A DNA stretch of 32,128 bases from Rikenella microfusus (GCA_022736275.1 DZBJ01000019.1:25151-57278); one strand, 5' to 3'. Shown: positions 9,101 through 24,499, numbered from the stretch's first letter. Made by a program: numbers and translations. The notes: generated by a model not told the origin, from the sequence alone.

Positions 9101-10372
9101 GAGCAGAATGAGAAGAAGGAGTCTGCCATCATACGTCCGCGTCCCAGCCCGTCAGAGCCTCATGTTGACAGAACCCTCTACTTCCCCTACATGCATGACG
9201 GCGCCGCTTTTGTGGCGGCCGCTGCGCGCAGCATTGGCATACCCTCGGAGGTGCTCCCAAAACAGACCAATGAAGATATTGAACTGGGGAGGAAATACAC
9301 ATCTTCGAAGGAGTGCTTCCCGATGATATGCACCACGGGCAGCTTCCTCAAGAAGCTGATGGAGCCTGGTGCCGATCCTTCGAAGATGAGCTTCTTCATG
9401 CCTGACCATAACGGCCCGTGCCGCTTCGGACAGTACAACCAGTTCCAGAGGATCTTGTTTGACAGACTGGGTTTCAGGGATGCAGAGCTGGTGACACCTT
9501 CAAATGACACCGCATATGCTGACCTGGCTGGCAACAAAAGCAAGAAGTTCAGGATAAACGCGTGGAAAGGCTTTGTCTCATTTGACTTCATCAGGAAAAT
9601 GTACCGTGAGATACGCCCCTACGAGCTGAACCAGGGTGATACCGAAGCGGTCTATCAGACCGCTATGAAGAAGGTGGAGAAATGCATCGAGAATAACAGC
9701 AGGGGACTTCGCCCTCTGCTCGTCAGCATAGCCAATGACTTCATGGCGATCAGGGTTGACAGGAGCCTGCGCAGGCCGGTGGTTGCGGTACTCGGAGAGA
9801 TATATATGCGTGACAATGCCGGATGCAACGGCAACATAGCCAACAGGCTTGAAGCGCTCGGTGCGGAAGTCGTTATAGGACCATTCTCCGAATGGATCAC
9901 CTACTCAACACACCGTTTCAGCCGAGACAGCAGGTGGAAGAATGACACCATGGGTCTGATAAAATCAAAAATACAGGGTATCGGACAGGAGGTGATCGTT
10001 GATTATCTTCTCAGGGGCATCAACAAACTCACCGACACCACAAAGGATGTCTCTCTCCATGAGATACTGAAACTGAGCAACAGGTACGTAAGCGAGTTCT
10101 ATGACGGTGATCCGCCGATAGCCATGGGCACATCAGCTGCCCTCGCACAGAGGGGTGTATCCGGTATTGCCGCCATCCTCCCGTTCACCTGTATGCCCGG
10201 CACACTGGTCGCCTCTGTGAGCGACTCATTCCGGAAAGACAACAACAATATTCCCTTTATCAATATCCCCTATGACGGGCAGGATACCGTGTCACTTGAG
10301 ACCCGGTTGCAGGCCTTCATGTTCCAGGTCAGGGAGTATTCTGAGACTCGCCAACCAGTGTCATCTCATTAA
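6122..10372 (+). CDS. Double acyl-CoA dehydratase activase fused to HgdB-like domain
   Basis: A 1416-residue protein of the BcrAD/BadFG-DUF2229 family. Domain 1 (about 15-275) and domain 2 (about 331-590) are both ASKHA ATPases: GLDIGS and GIDVGS phosphate loops, IEIGGEDSK and FEIGGQDSK, and GGVAANIG and GGVTNNKA. Both keep the cysteines that hold the bridging [4Fe-4S] cluster in HgdC-type activators: Cys143 and Cys183 (GRCSVF), then Cys456 and Cys496 (DRCTVF). Next comes a cysteine-rich linker (Cys614, 617, 621, 641), then a DUF2229/HgdB-like half (about 680-1400) with several conserved cysteines. The family activates or imitates radical 2-hydroxyacyl-CoA dehydratases by ATP-driven electron transfer. 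No dehydratase subunit gene is near, so the substrate is unknown. It is cytoplasmic, separated from hcp by a terminator, and its 3' end overlaps dpp11 by 44 bp. Confidence 0.92.
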   Translation: MSKKPLTTTNGGQFYLGLDIGSVSLNTVLLDEHYNIIEDYYDYVHGKPFDVLHRRLSGLLQEHPAETIKGVALTGTGGKLATRHIGGVFVNEIIAQATSAGRIFPEARTVIEIGGEDSKLIVLERQPSDDYARLVDFEMNSICAAGTGSFLDQQAKRIGVPIEKEFGEMAMRSVNPPRIAGRCSVFAKSDMIHHQQLATPLHDIVAGLCFALARNFRSTVARSKEIKKPVIFSGGVAANIGMVRAFREVLDLTGDELIIPEHHASMGAIGAVMYAYSNGLQAGRFAGLANLEEYLAGNSSDFSSLPQLQESGATYNKEVKFRKNGTEKIPVYLGIDVGSLSTNVVLIDPDHNVVARRYLPTAGKPLEAIQKGMTEIYDEVGEAVEVIGAGTTGSGRYLTGDFIGADAIRNEITAQATAAIDYDPTVDTIFEIGGQDSKYISIENGVVTDFEMNKVCAAGTGSFLEEQAEKLNIKIIDEFGCMALKSESPVKLGDRCTVFMESDLNSFMQKGARNDNLVGGLAYSIVYNYLQKVVADRRVGDKVFFQGGVTNNKAVVAAFEQVLGKKIIIPPHFDVTGAIGAAILAQRSMTEGQKTTFKGFGIRNATYEISRFVCNSCVNHCEISRVKIEGEDKALFYGGRCEKYETDGRKKNTGHIPNLFKKRIEMLMGDYRETEPEGKPVVGIPRALMVYYQQFPFWRTFFEELGFNVVISRESDKKLITQSIETITSETCLPVELMHGHVIDLLDRGVDYVFLPFIVSGKYKEGDKTSNSNCPWIQSYPFMVKAALRGKVDDSKFLTPTLHFRYFERALVKELTAFFGDRFGLNGDRIRKAIYKADGVQVSFEKALVGYGREVLANIPSGCKPVIILGRPYNSADPHLNLNLTEKLLAQDVMPIPLDMLDLSLSLIYGNYRNMYWPNGQKMIAAAQYVAKTDGLYAVYISNFRCGPDSFIWHYVTEELKGKPFLHLEVDEHSADAGMVTRIEAFLDSLKGAEQNEKKESAIIRPRPSPSEPHVDRTLYFPYMHDGAAFVAAAARSIGIPSEVLPKQTNEDIELGRKYTSSKECFPMICTTGSFLKKLMEPGADPSKMSFFMPDHNGPCRFGQYNQFQRILFDRLGFRDAELVTPSNDTAYADLAGNKSKKFRINAWKGFVSFDFIRKMYREIRPYELNQGDTEAVYQTAMKKVEKCIENNSRGLRPLLVSIANDFMAIRVDRSLRRPVVAVLGEIYMRDNAGCNGNIANRLEALGAEVVIGPFSEWITYSTHRFSRDSRWKNDTMGLIKSKIQGIGQEVIVDYLLRGINKLTDTTKDVSLHEILKLSNRYVSEFYDGDPPIAMGTSAALAQRGVSGIAAILPFTCMPGTLVASVSDSFRKDNNNIPFINIPYDGQDTVSLETRLQAFMFQVREYSETRQPVSSH

Positions 10373-12497
10373 TGAGGTAGCCTGCACCGGCAAACCTGTC
10401 AATGATAAAGAGGACATACCTGATGTCAAGACTGATGTTCCGGCTCTGCTTCGGGTTGAACATGATGTCTGAGGCAACGCCTTCCCATGCGCGGTCAAAG
10501 TTGACACCTACCAGGTGACCCTCGGCGTTGAGCACCGGGCTTCCGGAGTTCCCGCCGGTAGTGTGGTTGTTGGCGATGAAACAGACCGGTACGTCACCGT
10601 TGACGGCATACCTCCCGAAATCCTTTGCCAGGCACAGTTCCCTGAGCCTGTCGGGTACATCATAATCATAAATTTCGGGGTTATCCTTCTCCAATACCCC
10701 TGTCAGAGTGGTAAAATGCTTATAGTAGACCGCATCGCGCGAGTCGTAACCCATCACCTTTCCATAGGCCAGCCTCAGGGTGGAGTTGGCATCAGGGTAA
10801 AAGACCCTGTCACTGCCCTGTTCCATCTGAGCTGCCAAGTAAAGCTTATTGAGATCCGCAAGACGGGCGTCACGGGAACCGAGCTCAGGCCTGACCCTCG
10901 TCTCAATCAGCTCAGCAGCAGAGCCGGCAAGTATGTAGAAAGGATCCTTCACAACCTTTTTAGCATCAAAACTCTCAAGAAACGCATTCAGCCTCTTCTC
11001 ATCAGTGAACAGGGACCTGGAGAAAAGTCTTTCAGCAACAGAACCGAAATCTCCATTGCATGATGCGAACAGTTCACGGTATGCCGGTGTCTGCCAGTCA
11101 GGGCCGATATTCTTTCCGTAAAGGTCCATCACTGCCACGAACAGTTTTTTGGAGACCTCCTGGTCATAACTGCTAAAAAAGCCGGCTGCATATTCCTTCA
11201 GCCGCTGAAGCTCCTTCTCCAGCTCCGGGCTCTTCTGTGACGCCATCTCCACAGCCCTACTGAAGGCTCCGGCCAGTGATGCAGGCTCAACGCCCGACGA
11301 TCCGAAGACCTCGGAGGTGTAGACACTTACGAGGTAATAATCCACGTAACTCTTATAAATTTCGTCATACTGGTCCAGAATGTTACCGTATCTCCGGATG
11401 CGCTCCGCATCAGCCTGAACCCATGCTGTAAACTCCTTCTCAAACACCTCCTTGCGTTCAACACCGTTCATGTTGTCGAGGCTCTGTATCTCTCCGATCC
11501 ATTTCTTCCACCCGTTGGCCAGCCCGAAGGACTTTCCCGAGTACTTTATCCTGACGAGGGGATTACCGGTCATGGCCTGTTCCATGATTGATATCTTTTT
11601 ACCGCGTATCTCCACCTGATTGGGATAGATGACATCCTTCAGCATCCTGATATGATCTGACGGTGCGTACTGCTGGGTCCTTCCGGGATACCCGAAAACC
11701 ATGGTAAAGTCGCCCTCATTTACACCTGCAAGTGAAATGGGGAAGTGGTAAGCGGGTCTGTAAGGCACATTTTCTGCCGAATATGCTGCAGGCTTGTTTT
11801 CGCTGTCAGCATAGACCCTGAAGAGAGAGAAGTCGCCGGTATGACGGGGCCAGACCCAGTTGTCAGTGTCGCCGCCGAATTTACCAATGGCAGAAGGAGG
11901 AGCTCCCACAAGCCTGACGTCACGGAAGACCTCGTTCACGATCAGAAAATACTGGTTGCCCAGGAAGAAGGGCCTTACCGCTGCCAGATAATGGGTGCCT
12001 TTTGTTGCTTCGGCAGCGATGGCTGTGACATTTGCATTTATTACCGCATCACGTTTCTCCTTATCCATGCCATCAGTGACACCTTCGAGCACTTTGCCGG
12101 TGACATCTTCCATATACTTGAGAATGGTGACCGTCAGGCCGGGATTTGACAGCTCCTCTTCATGCGAGGCTGCCCAGAAGCCGTCAGCCAGGTAATCATG
12201 CTCAAGGGTGGAGTGATTTTGTATTGACCCGTAACCGCAGTGGTGATTGGTGATTATCAGTCCCTTGTCTGAGATGAACTCGCCCGTGCAGCCGCCTCCG
12301 AAGAGTACAACGGCATCCTTCATTGAAGCCTTGTTGATGCTGTAGATATCTTCAGCGGTGAGCCTGAAGCCGTTCTCCTGCATCACTTTGATATTGTATT
12401 TCTCAATAAGGACAGGTATCCACATACCCTCATCAGCAACAGCTTCCGGTGCTAAAAACACCAACAGAAGGGCAATAATGCCAATTTGTTTTTTCAT
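10329..12497 (-). CDS. S46 family dipeptidyl-peptidase, DPP11 type
   Basis: A 722-residue exopeptidase with a signal peptide ending at about AVA (19-21), leaving mature DEGMW as in known S46 enzymes. The chymotrypsin-like triad is visible: His85 or His86 in TNHHCGY (His85 by alignment with Porphyromonas DPP11), Asp222 in RHTGDFS, and Ser651 in GGNSGSP. The residue 18 after the serine, Arg669 in NFDRAWEG, corresponds to Arg673 of DPP11, which selects Asp/Glu at P1; DPP7 has Gly there. A periplasmic enzyme releasing acidic dipeptides is therefore expected, as used by peptide-fermenting Bacteroidota. The start overlaps the maf stop by 4 bp (ATGA), which points to translational coupling, and the 3' end overlaps the convergent activase gene by 44 bp. 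Confidence 0.95.
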   Translation of the reverse strand: MKKQIGIIALLLVFLAPEAVADEGMWIPVLIEKYNIKVMQENGFRLTAEDIYSINKASMKDAVVLFGGGCTGEFISDKGLIITNHHCGYGSIQNHSTLEHDYLADGFWAASHEEELSNPGLTVTILKYMEDVTGKVLEGVTDGMDKEKRDAVINANVTAIAAEATKGTHYLAAVRPFFLGNQYFLIVNEVFRDVRLVGAPPSAIGKFGGDTDNWVWPRHTGDFSLFRVYADSENKPAAYSAENVPYRPAYHFPISLAGVNEGDFTMVFGYPGRTQQYAPSDHIRMLKDVIYPNQVEIRGKKISIMEQAMTGNPLVRIKYSGKSFGLANGWKKWIGEIQSLDNMNGVERKEVFEKEFTAWVQADAERIRRYGNILDQYDEIYKSYVDYYLVSVYTSEVFGSSGVEPASLAGAFSRAVEMASQKSPELEKELQRLKEYAAGFFSSYDQEVSKKLFVAVMDLYGKNIGPDWQTPAYRELFASCNGDFGSVAERLFSRSLFTDEKRLNAFLESFDAKKVVKDPFYILAGSAAELIETRVRPELGSRDARLADLNKLYLAAQMEQGSDRVFYPDANSTLRLAYGKVMGYDSRDAVYYKHFTTLTGVLEKDNPEIYDYDVPDRLRELCLAKDFGRYAVNGDVPVCFIANNHTTGGNSGSPVLNAEGHLVGVNFDRAWEGVASDIMFNPKQSRNISLDIRYVLFIIDRFAGAGYLINEMTLVGESQNTP

Positions 12498-13099
12498 ATC
12501 TCTTTTGGTTTGTTTCCTGTAAAATCAAGCAGTTCGGCATACAGGTCGCTGACGGGCATACCCACCACATTGTAATATGATCCTTCGATGCGGGTTATGC
12601 CTCTCAGCCCGATCCACTCCTGGATGCCGTATGCGCCAGCCTTGTCATGAGGCCGGCAGGTCTTTACGTAGTATGATATCTCTTCCTCCTTAAGCTTCCT
12701 GAATGTAACGGCAGTTGTGATCGAGAAGATATGGCTCCTCTGACGGTCTCTGAGGCATATCGCCGTGATCACATCATGCCTGCATCCCGACAGAAGCCTC
12801 AGGAAATGCATCGCCTCTTCATCATCGCGCGGCTTCCCCAGCAAAGTATCATGGCACCAGACAACCGTATCTGCAGTAATGATTATCTGACCCGGGTCAA
12901 TGACTGTGCTCCAGGCCCGCGACTTGGCGGCAGCGAGGAACTCGGCTATTTCTTTTCCCCTGAGATGATCAGGCCAGCGCTCATCATAGTCAATCGTAAC
13001 CGCACGGAACCTGAAGCCGGCCTTCTCCATAAGCTCTCTTCGCCTAGGTGATGCGGAAGCCAGAATGAAATTATATTCCTGTAATCCGTCAGCAATCAT
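12494..13099 (-). CDS. maf: Maf family nucleotide pyrophosphatase
   Basis: A 201-residue Maf protein. The N-terminal signature ILASASPRRREL (12-23) is the phosphate-binding part. TADTVV and GKPRDDEEA in the middle, and DKAGAYGIQEW with GSYYNVVGMP near the end, are typical. The family hydrolyses dTTP, UTP and modified nucleotides to the monophosphate; the subgroup (YhdE-like) is inferred. A longer reading frame reaches 13159, but I chose the ATG at 13099. That start gives the normal Maf N-terminus and lies one base after the UbiA stop codon, whereas the longer version would run back into the UbiA gene. The 3' end overlaps the dpp11 start by 4 bp. The gene is part of the compact minus-strand operon. 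Confidence 0.94.
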   Translation of the reverse strand: MIADGLQEYNFILASASPRRRELMEKAGFRFRAVTIDYDERWPDHLRGKEIAEFLAAAKSRAWSTVIDPGQIIITADTVVWCHDTLLGKPRDDEEAMHFLRLLSGCRHDVITAICLRDRQRSHIFSITTAVTFRKLKEEEISYYVKTCRPHDKAGAYGIQEWIGLRGITRIEGSYYNVVGMPVSDLYAELLDFTGNKPKEI

Positions 13100-13100
13100 C

Positions 13101-14111
13101 CTACATGACTTTTCCCGAAGTGATGATCGCACCTGCAACCAGGGAATAGAGAATGCCAAAAAACATAATCAGCTTCATAAGCCTGCTGGCCAAATGGAAA
13201 TGATGCTTCTCCCTTCCTGTAAGAATCCTGTATATCACCAGGGCAAACGGAACAACCAGTAAAAGTGAAATATAGACGAGTGTTATTTTGTCATTCAGGT
13301 ACCTGTACCAGACAATGAAAAGCATAGCCACCGTAAACAGTGAAAGTATTGCAACAACAGTCTTGCATGTATTCAGTCCAACTGTCACCGGCAGTGTCTT
13401 TCTTCCCGTCTCCCTGTCGCCTTCGCAGTCTTCCATGTCTTTTATTATCTCGCGGATGAGGGTTGTCAGAAAGGCGAAGAGTGCAAAGCCGGCTATCCAG
13501 TAAAAGAGTATGGCCACCCCGGTGAAATTCACGGTGGTTTGTGAATACCAGGCATAGATCGGGGCAGCATCATATATGACTACAAGCATCGGTACCATTG
13601 CCACGAGCAGTGAAACGACGATGTTGCCAACCAGGAGTTGTCTCTTATAGACAGCGGAGTAGAAATAGAGAAGGCCGGAGGTCAGTACAAAGATGATTCC
13701 GAGCCATATGTAACCAATGCGGGCCGACACATAGGTGCCGCCTATCACTCCGAGAATGTTCATTACGTTGTGGTACATCATGGCCATGCGCCTGGTGATG
13801 GTATTTCCCACAATGATCGATCCGCGGTTGATAAGGTCGGCGCGGATATCGAAATAATCGTTGATGACATAGCCTGCAGCGGTGATCAGGCATGTTGAGA
13901 TAACCAGTATCAGGAAATCAAACCATCCCAGCCGGAATGACATCGCTGCAAGGGTGAGAGGGTCATCAGCCATGGTTACCGGCATGGCACTCAGAAGGGG
14001 CCTCATGACCGCATACCTCATGAGCATCATTGTCATTGCCACCACCAGGAGGTTTGGCAGCCTGACAATTGCCATCAGGTCTTTTAGCTTATCACCACGA
14101 GAAAGCTTCAT
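13101..14111 (-). CDS. UbiA family prenyltransferase (GGGP synthase-like)
   Basis: A 336-residue integral membrane prenyltransferase with about eight or nine hydrophobic helices. Both Mg-diphosphate aspartate motifs are present: NDYFDIRAD (84-92) and DMEDCEGD (225-232). Close relatives in Bacteroidota are commonly annotated as geranylgeranylglycerol-phosphate geranylgeranyltransferase, but an aromatic acceptor such as a quinone precursor is also possible; the sequence alone does not settle the substrate. The 5' end overlaps the KdsC-like gene by 20 bp and the stop is 1 bp before the maf start, so translation is likely coupled. An internal Met at residue 13 is an alternative start that would remove the overlap. 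Confidence 0.88.
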   Translation of the reverse strand: MKLSRGDKLKDLMAIVRLPNLLVVAMTMMLMRYAVMRPLLSAMPVTMADDPLTLAAMSFRLGWFDFLILVISTCLITAAGYVINDYFDIRADLINRGSIIVGNTITRRMAMMYHNVMNILGVIGGTYVSARIGYIWLGIIFVLTSGLLYFYSAVYKRQLLVGNIVVSLLVAMVPMLVVIYDAAPIYAWYSQTTVNFTGVAILFYWIAGFALFAFLTTLIREIIKDMEDCEGDRETGRKTLPVTVGLNTCKTVVAILSLFTVAMLFIVWYRYLNDKITLVYISLLLVVPFALVIYRILTGREKHHFHLASRLMKLIMFFGILYSLVAGAIITSGKVM

Positions 14112-14613
14112 GATCCATCCAGTTGTTATGGAGTCTCAGTGCCTGTTCAATCACATCACGTACACATCCTTCCCCTCCTCGCTTGTCTGATATATAGAGG
14201 GCTACCTGTTTGATCTCGCTGTCAGCATCAGCAGGACAGGCCGGCAGGCCAACCATCTTCATGACATTGAAGTCAGGGATGTCGTCTCCCATGTACAGGA
14301 CATTCTTCAGATCGACATTCCATTTGGCCGCAAGCTCCTTCATGCTCTCGGTCTTTATTCTTGAGTTGAGGAAAATGTCAGTTACGCCGAGTGTCCTGAG
14401 GCGTTTAATGTACTCCTTTGAACTGGCTCCCGAGATCACTCCCACATGATATCCCTTTATCACTGCCAGCTGTATGGCATAGCCATCTCTCAGGTTTACG
14501 GTATGCAGCGGTACTCCCCATACCGACAGGGCTATTGTCTGGGTTGACATGACACCGTCAATATCAAACACGAATGCCTTCAAACCCCGGAGCTCTTCCT
14601 TAAAGTTTGTCAT
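14092..14613 (-). CDS. HAD family phosphatase, KdsC-like
   Basis: A 173-residue HAD subfamily III hydrolase without a cap domain, the usual length for KdsC. It has the catalytic DxD motif in VFDIDGVM (Asp17 nucleophile, Asp19), a Ser/Gly turn ISGASS, Lys87 and the metal-binding GDDIPD (109-114). The tail RGGEGCVRDV resembles the C-terminal segment that completes the active site of KdsC tetramers. KdsC removes the phosphate from KDO 8-phosphate in lipopolysaccharide synthesis; sugar-acid relatives such as KDN 9-phosphate phosphatases cannot be excluded. The start overlaps the DUF2520 gene by 4 bp and the end overlaps the UbiA gene by 20 bp. Confidence 0.88.
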   Translation of the reverse strand: MTNFKEELRGLKAFVFDIDGVMSTQTIALSVWGVPLHTVNLRDGYAIQLAVIKGYHVGVISGASSKEYIKRLRTLGVTDIFLNSRIKTESMKELAAKWNVDLKNVLYMGDDIPDFNVMKMVGLPACPADADSEIKQVALYISDKRGGEGCVRDVIEQALRLHNNWMDHEAFSW

Positions 14614-15392
14614 CTGCCGTTCTTCATATGATGGCCGGCAATCATTTTACTGACAAGCCGGTACAGTTTTTGGTAATCAGGAGAGAAAGATAATAATTCA
14701 AGATGACTTTTTATGGTGTCACCGTCATGTCTCACAGCAGGTCCGGTCTGTGCGGCAGCTGGCCCGGTGCGTAGCGCCTTGCGGATGGTCTCTTCCATAA
14801 GGGGGTGAAGCACCCCGGGGTCAAAACCTGCTTCAGCAGCAATGGCTTCGCCTGTTGTCATCATGAAATTCGAAAAGTTATTGGTGAAGACTGCCGCCAC
14901 ATGAAGGTGTCTTCTCTGCACGGAGTCACAGTCCCAAGCGCCTGCTCCAATGACGTTGCCAAGATCTCTCAGCGTTGCCAGTGTGTGGTTGTCGGTGGCC
15001 TCAATAAAGAAGGGCACCTTCCTGAGATCAGGAGAAAAGCCTTTGGTAAAGGTCTGCAGAGGATACAACACTCCTGCACCTCTCTCTCGGCCCAGGGCTT
15101 CCAGGGAAACGCTGCCTGCAGTGTGTGCAATAACAGTATGGCCGGGGATGACTGCTTCCGATGCTAGCCTGGCCACTGCCGTGTCAGTGACGGCAATAAT
15201 CAGGATGTCACAGGCCGGCGGTACCGAAAGATCTCGCCGCCATTCCGCCCCCGTTGCCTCAGCCAGGACCCTTGCGCTGTCACCGCTCCGTGATGCAATT
15301 GACAATATCCTGTGCCCGGCAGCCTTCAGTCCGGCAGACAGTGACTCCGCAACATTGCCGGCGCCGATGAAGGATATGTTATAGATGGCCAC
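14610..15392 (-). CDS. Rossmann-like and DUF2520 domain protein
   Basis: A 260-residue protein with an N-terminal NAD(P)-binding fold (ISFIGAGNVAESL, Gly10-x-Gly12) like ProC and F420-dependent oxidoreductases. A helical DUF2520 domain covers about 130-250 and includes the typical YPLQTF...PFFIEA and AAVFTNNFSNFM segments. The physiological reaction of DUF2520 proteins is not established to my knowledge; a reductase or dehydrogenase acting on a small carbonyl substrate is the natural guess. It is the first gene of a tightly coupled run with the KdsC-like phosphatase, UbiA prenyltransferase, Maf and DPP11, overlapping the phosphatase start by 4 bp. The lipoprotein gene ends 34 bp upstream. Confidence 0.9.
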   Translation of the reverse strand: MAIYNISFIGAGNVAESLSAGLKAAGHRILSIASRSGDSARVLAEATGAEWRRDLSVPPACDILIIAVTDTAVARLASEAVIPGHTVIAHTAGSVSLEALGRERGAGVLYPLQTFTKGFSPDLRKVPFFIEATDNHTLATLRDLGNVIGAGAWDCDSVQRRHLHVAAVFTNNFSNFMMTTGEAIAAEAGFDPGVLHPLMEETIRKALRTGPAAAQTGPAVRHDGDTIKSHLELLSFSPDYQKLYRLVSKMIAGHHMKNGR

Positions 15393-15426
15393 TTTACTGG
15401 AGGCTTGACCGTTTCAGCCGGCAAGG

Positions 15427-15828
15427 TCACTTACCGTATTCGTAGGCTCCTACATAGCTCACATCGATCTGATAGACCTTCATGTAACTTGTCTGGTAAG
15501 AGTTACCGGCGTTCATCAGGTAGTTGCACTCATAAAAGTAGGGGCCGGAAATAAGTATCTCGTCACCCTGGTTGAACTTGCTCAGCTCACTCATCCAATC
15601 TGAAGGGTTGCAGAAGTAGTATACCGAATATGCATCATATTTAGGTGAGAAACGTGCAGTTTTCGTTTCTGCATCATATGAGATATAAACATGCATCATC
15701 TCCAGGGTATCAAGTGCATCTCCGTCACAACCGCACTTCGGTTGCTTCTTGCAGGCTCCCGTCAGGGCAACTACGGCAATCAGCATCACAGCAATTGCCA
15801 TGTTAGCCAGTATCCGATTTCTTGTCAT
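15427..15828 (-). CDS. Small putative lipoprotein, unknown function
   Basis: A 133-residue protein that I do not recognise. The N-terminus has a hydrophobic segment, then LTGAC, a relaxed lipobox, so the protein is probably anchored to a membrane by the Cys. The mature part is rich in Tyr, Asp and Ser, starts with several cysteines (CKKQPKCGCDGD) and is predicted to be mostly beta structure. I chose the ATG at 15828 because a GGAG ribosome binding site sits just before it. A longer frame runs to 15936, but that extension passes through the terminator at 15879-15911. The upstream strand has a near-promoter (TTGC, 18 bp, TTACTTTG) at about 15851-15880. The gene may be cotranscribed with the DUF2520 operon 34 bp downstream. 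Confidence 0.72.
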   Translation of the reverse strand: MTRNRILANMAIAVMLIAVVALTGACKKQPKCGCDGDALDTLEMMHVYISYDAETKTARFSPKYDAYSVYYFCNPSDWMSELSKFNQGDEILISGPYFYECNYLMNAGNSYQTSYMKVYQIDVSYVGAYEYGK

Positions 15829-15878
15829 CACTTCTCCGTTTATCATTGCACAAAGTAACGTATATTTTCCGTCTAAGC

Positions 15879-15911
15879 AAAAAAGAAAGCCGGCTGAAAG
15901 GTCAACCGGCT
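15879..15911 (-). terminator. Terminator at the end of the rpoBC-DUF3467 transcript
   Basis: Read on the minus strand, AGCCGGTTGA and TCAGCCGGCT form a 10-bp stem with one G-U pair and a CCTT loop, followed by TTCTTTTTT. It begins 21 bp after the DUF3467 stop codon and ends the large RNA polymerase operon. Confidence 0.9.
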
Positions 15912-15932
15912 CATTTTGAATATGTTCACATT

Positions 15933-16250
15933 TCATGCCTGGGCTGTGGGGCCGCCAAAAGTGACTGGCAGCACCGGCCCGGAACCCTTCACCTCGCGTA
16001 TGGGACCATGAACGGCCTCATACTTCGAGATATTGTCACTGAGAGCTGCCACTAAACGCTTGGCGTGCTCGGGGGTAAGGATGATCCTCGATTTTACCTT
16101 TGATTTGGGTACGCCGGGCATTATCCTTATGAAATCAATGACAAATTCAGCCGGGGAGTGGGTAATCACGGCAAGGTTCGAATATACCCCTTCCGCGATC
16201 TCTTCACTGAGTTCAATATTAAACTGTCCAGGGTTCTTGTTATCTGACAT
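15933..16250 (-). CDS. DUF3467 domain-containing protein
   Basis: A 105-residue cytoplasmic protein of the DUF3467 family: PGQFNIELSEEIAEGVYSN, a THSPAEFVIDF strand-helix stretch and SRIILTPEHAKRLVAAL in the middle are typical. The function is not known. The ATG is 11 bp after the rpoC stop, so it is almost certainly cotranscribed with rpoC, and it is the last gene before a strong terminator. That position, which I recall as common in Bacteroidota, suggests a role tied to transcription or growth, but the sequence has no recognised nucleic-acid-binding motif. The small fold resembles a dimeric beta/alpha protein; this is a guess. Confidence 0.9.
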   Translation of the reverse strand: MSDNKNPGQFNIELSEEIAEGVYSNLAVITHSPAEFVIDFIRIMPGVPKSKVKSRIILTPEHAKRLVAALSDNISKYEAVHGPIREVKGSGPVLPVTFGGPTAQA

Positions 16251-16261
16251 GACCGTGATGT

Positions 16262-20554
<4,293 letters not shown>

Positions 20555-20593
20555 ATATTTTTTCTTTTTACACTAGTTAGATACCCGGCTTAA

Positions 20594-24403
<3,810 letters not shown>

Positions 24404-24437
24404 TATGGTTGGATTAAGTGAACTTATGAAAAATGAC

Positions 24438-24474
24438 AAAAAGGCTTAGCTCCGCCTGGTGGCGGAACTAAACC
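24438..24474 (-). terminator. Attenuator/terminator hairpin between rplL and rpoB
   Basis: On the minus strand GGTTTAGTTCCGCC pairs with GGCGGAGCTAAGCC (14 bp with two G-U pairs) around an ACCA loop, followed by TTTTTG. It begins 25 bp after the rplL stop and lies 34 bp before the rpoB start. Partial termination here would give more ribosomal protein than polymerase mRNA, as at the E. coli rplL-rpoB attenuator. Confidence 0.82.
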
Positions 24475-24499
24475 TGTAAACCCGGTAATCAGGTATAAC

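Noticed and set aside
13100..13159. Longer N-terminus of Maf
   Set aside because: The extra 20 residues are not Maf-like and overlap the UbiA coding sequence; the ATG at 13099 gives the standard start.
15829..15936. Longer N-terminus of the small lipoprotein
   Set aside because: It would cross a strong terminator and hide the signal peptide; a GGAG site precedes the ATG at 15828.
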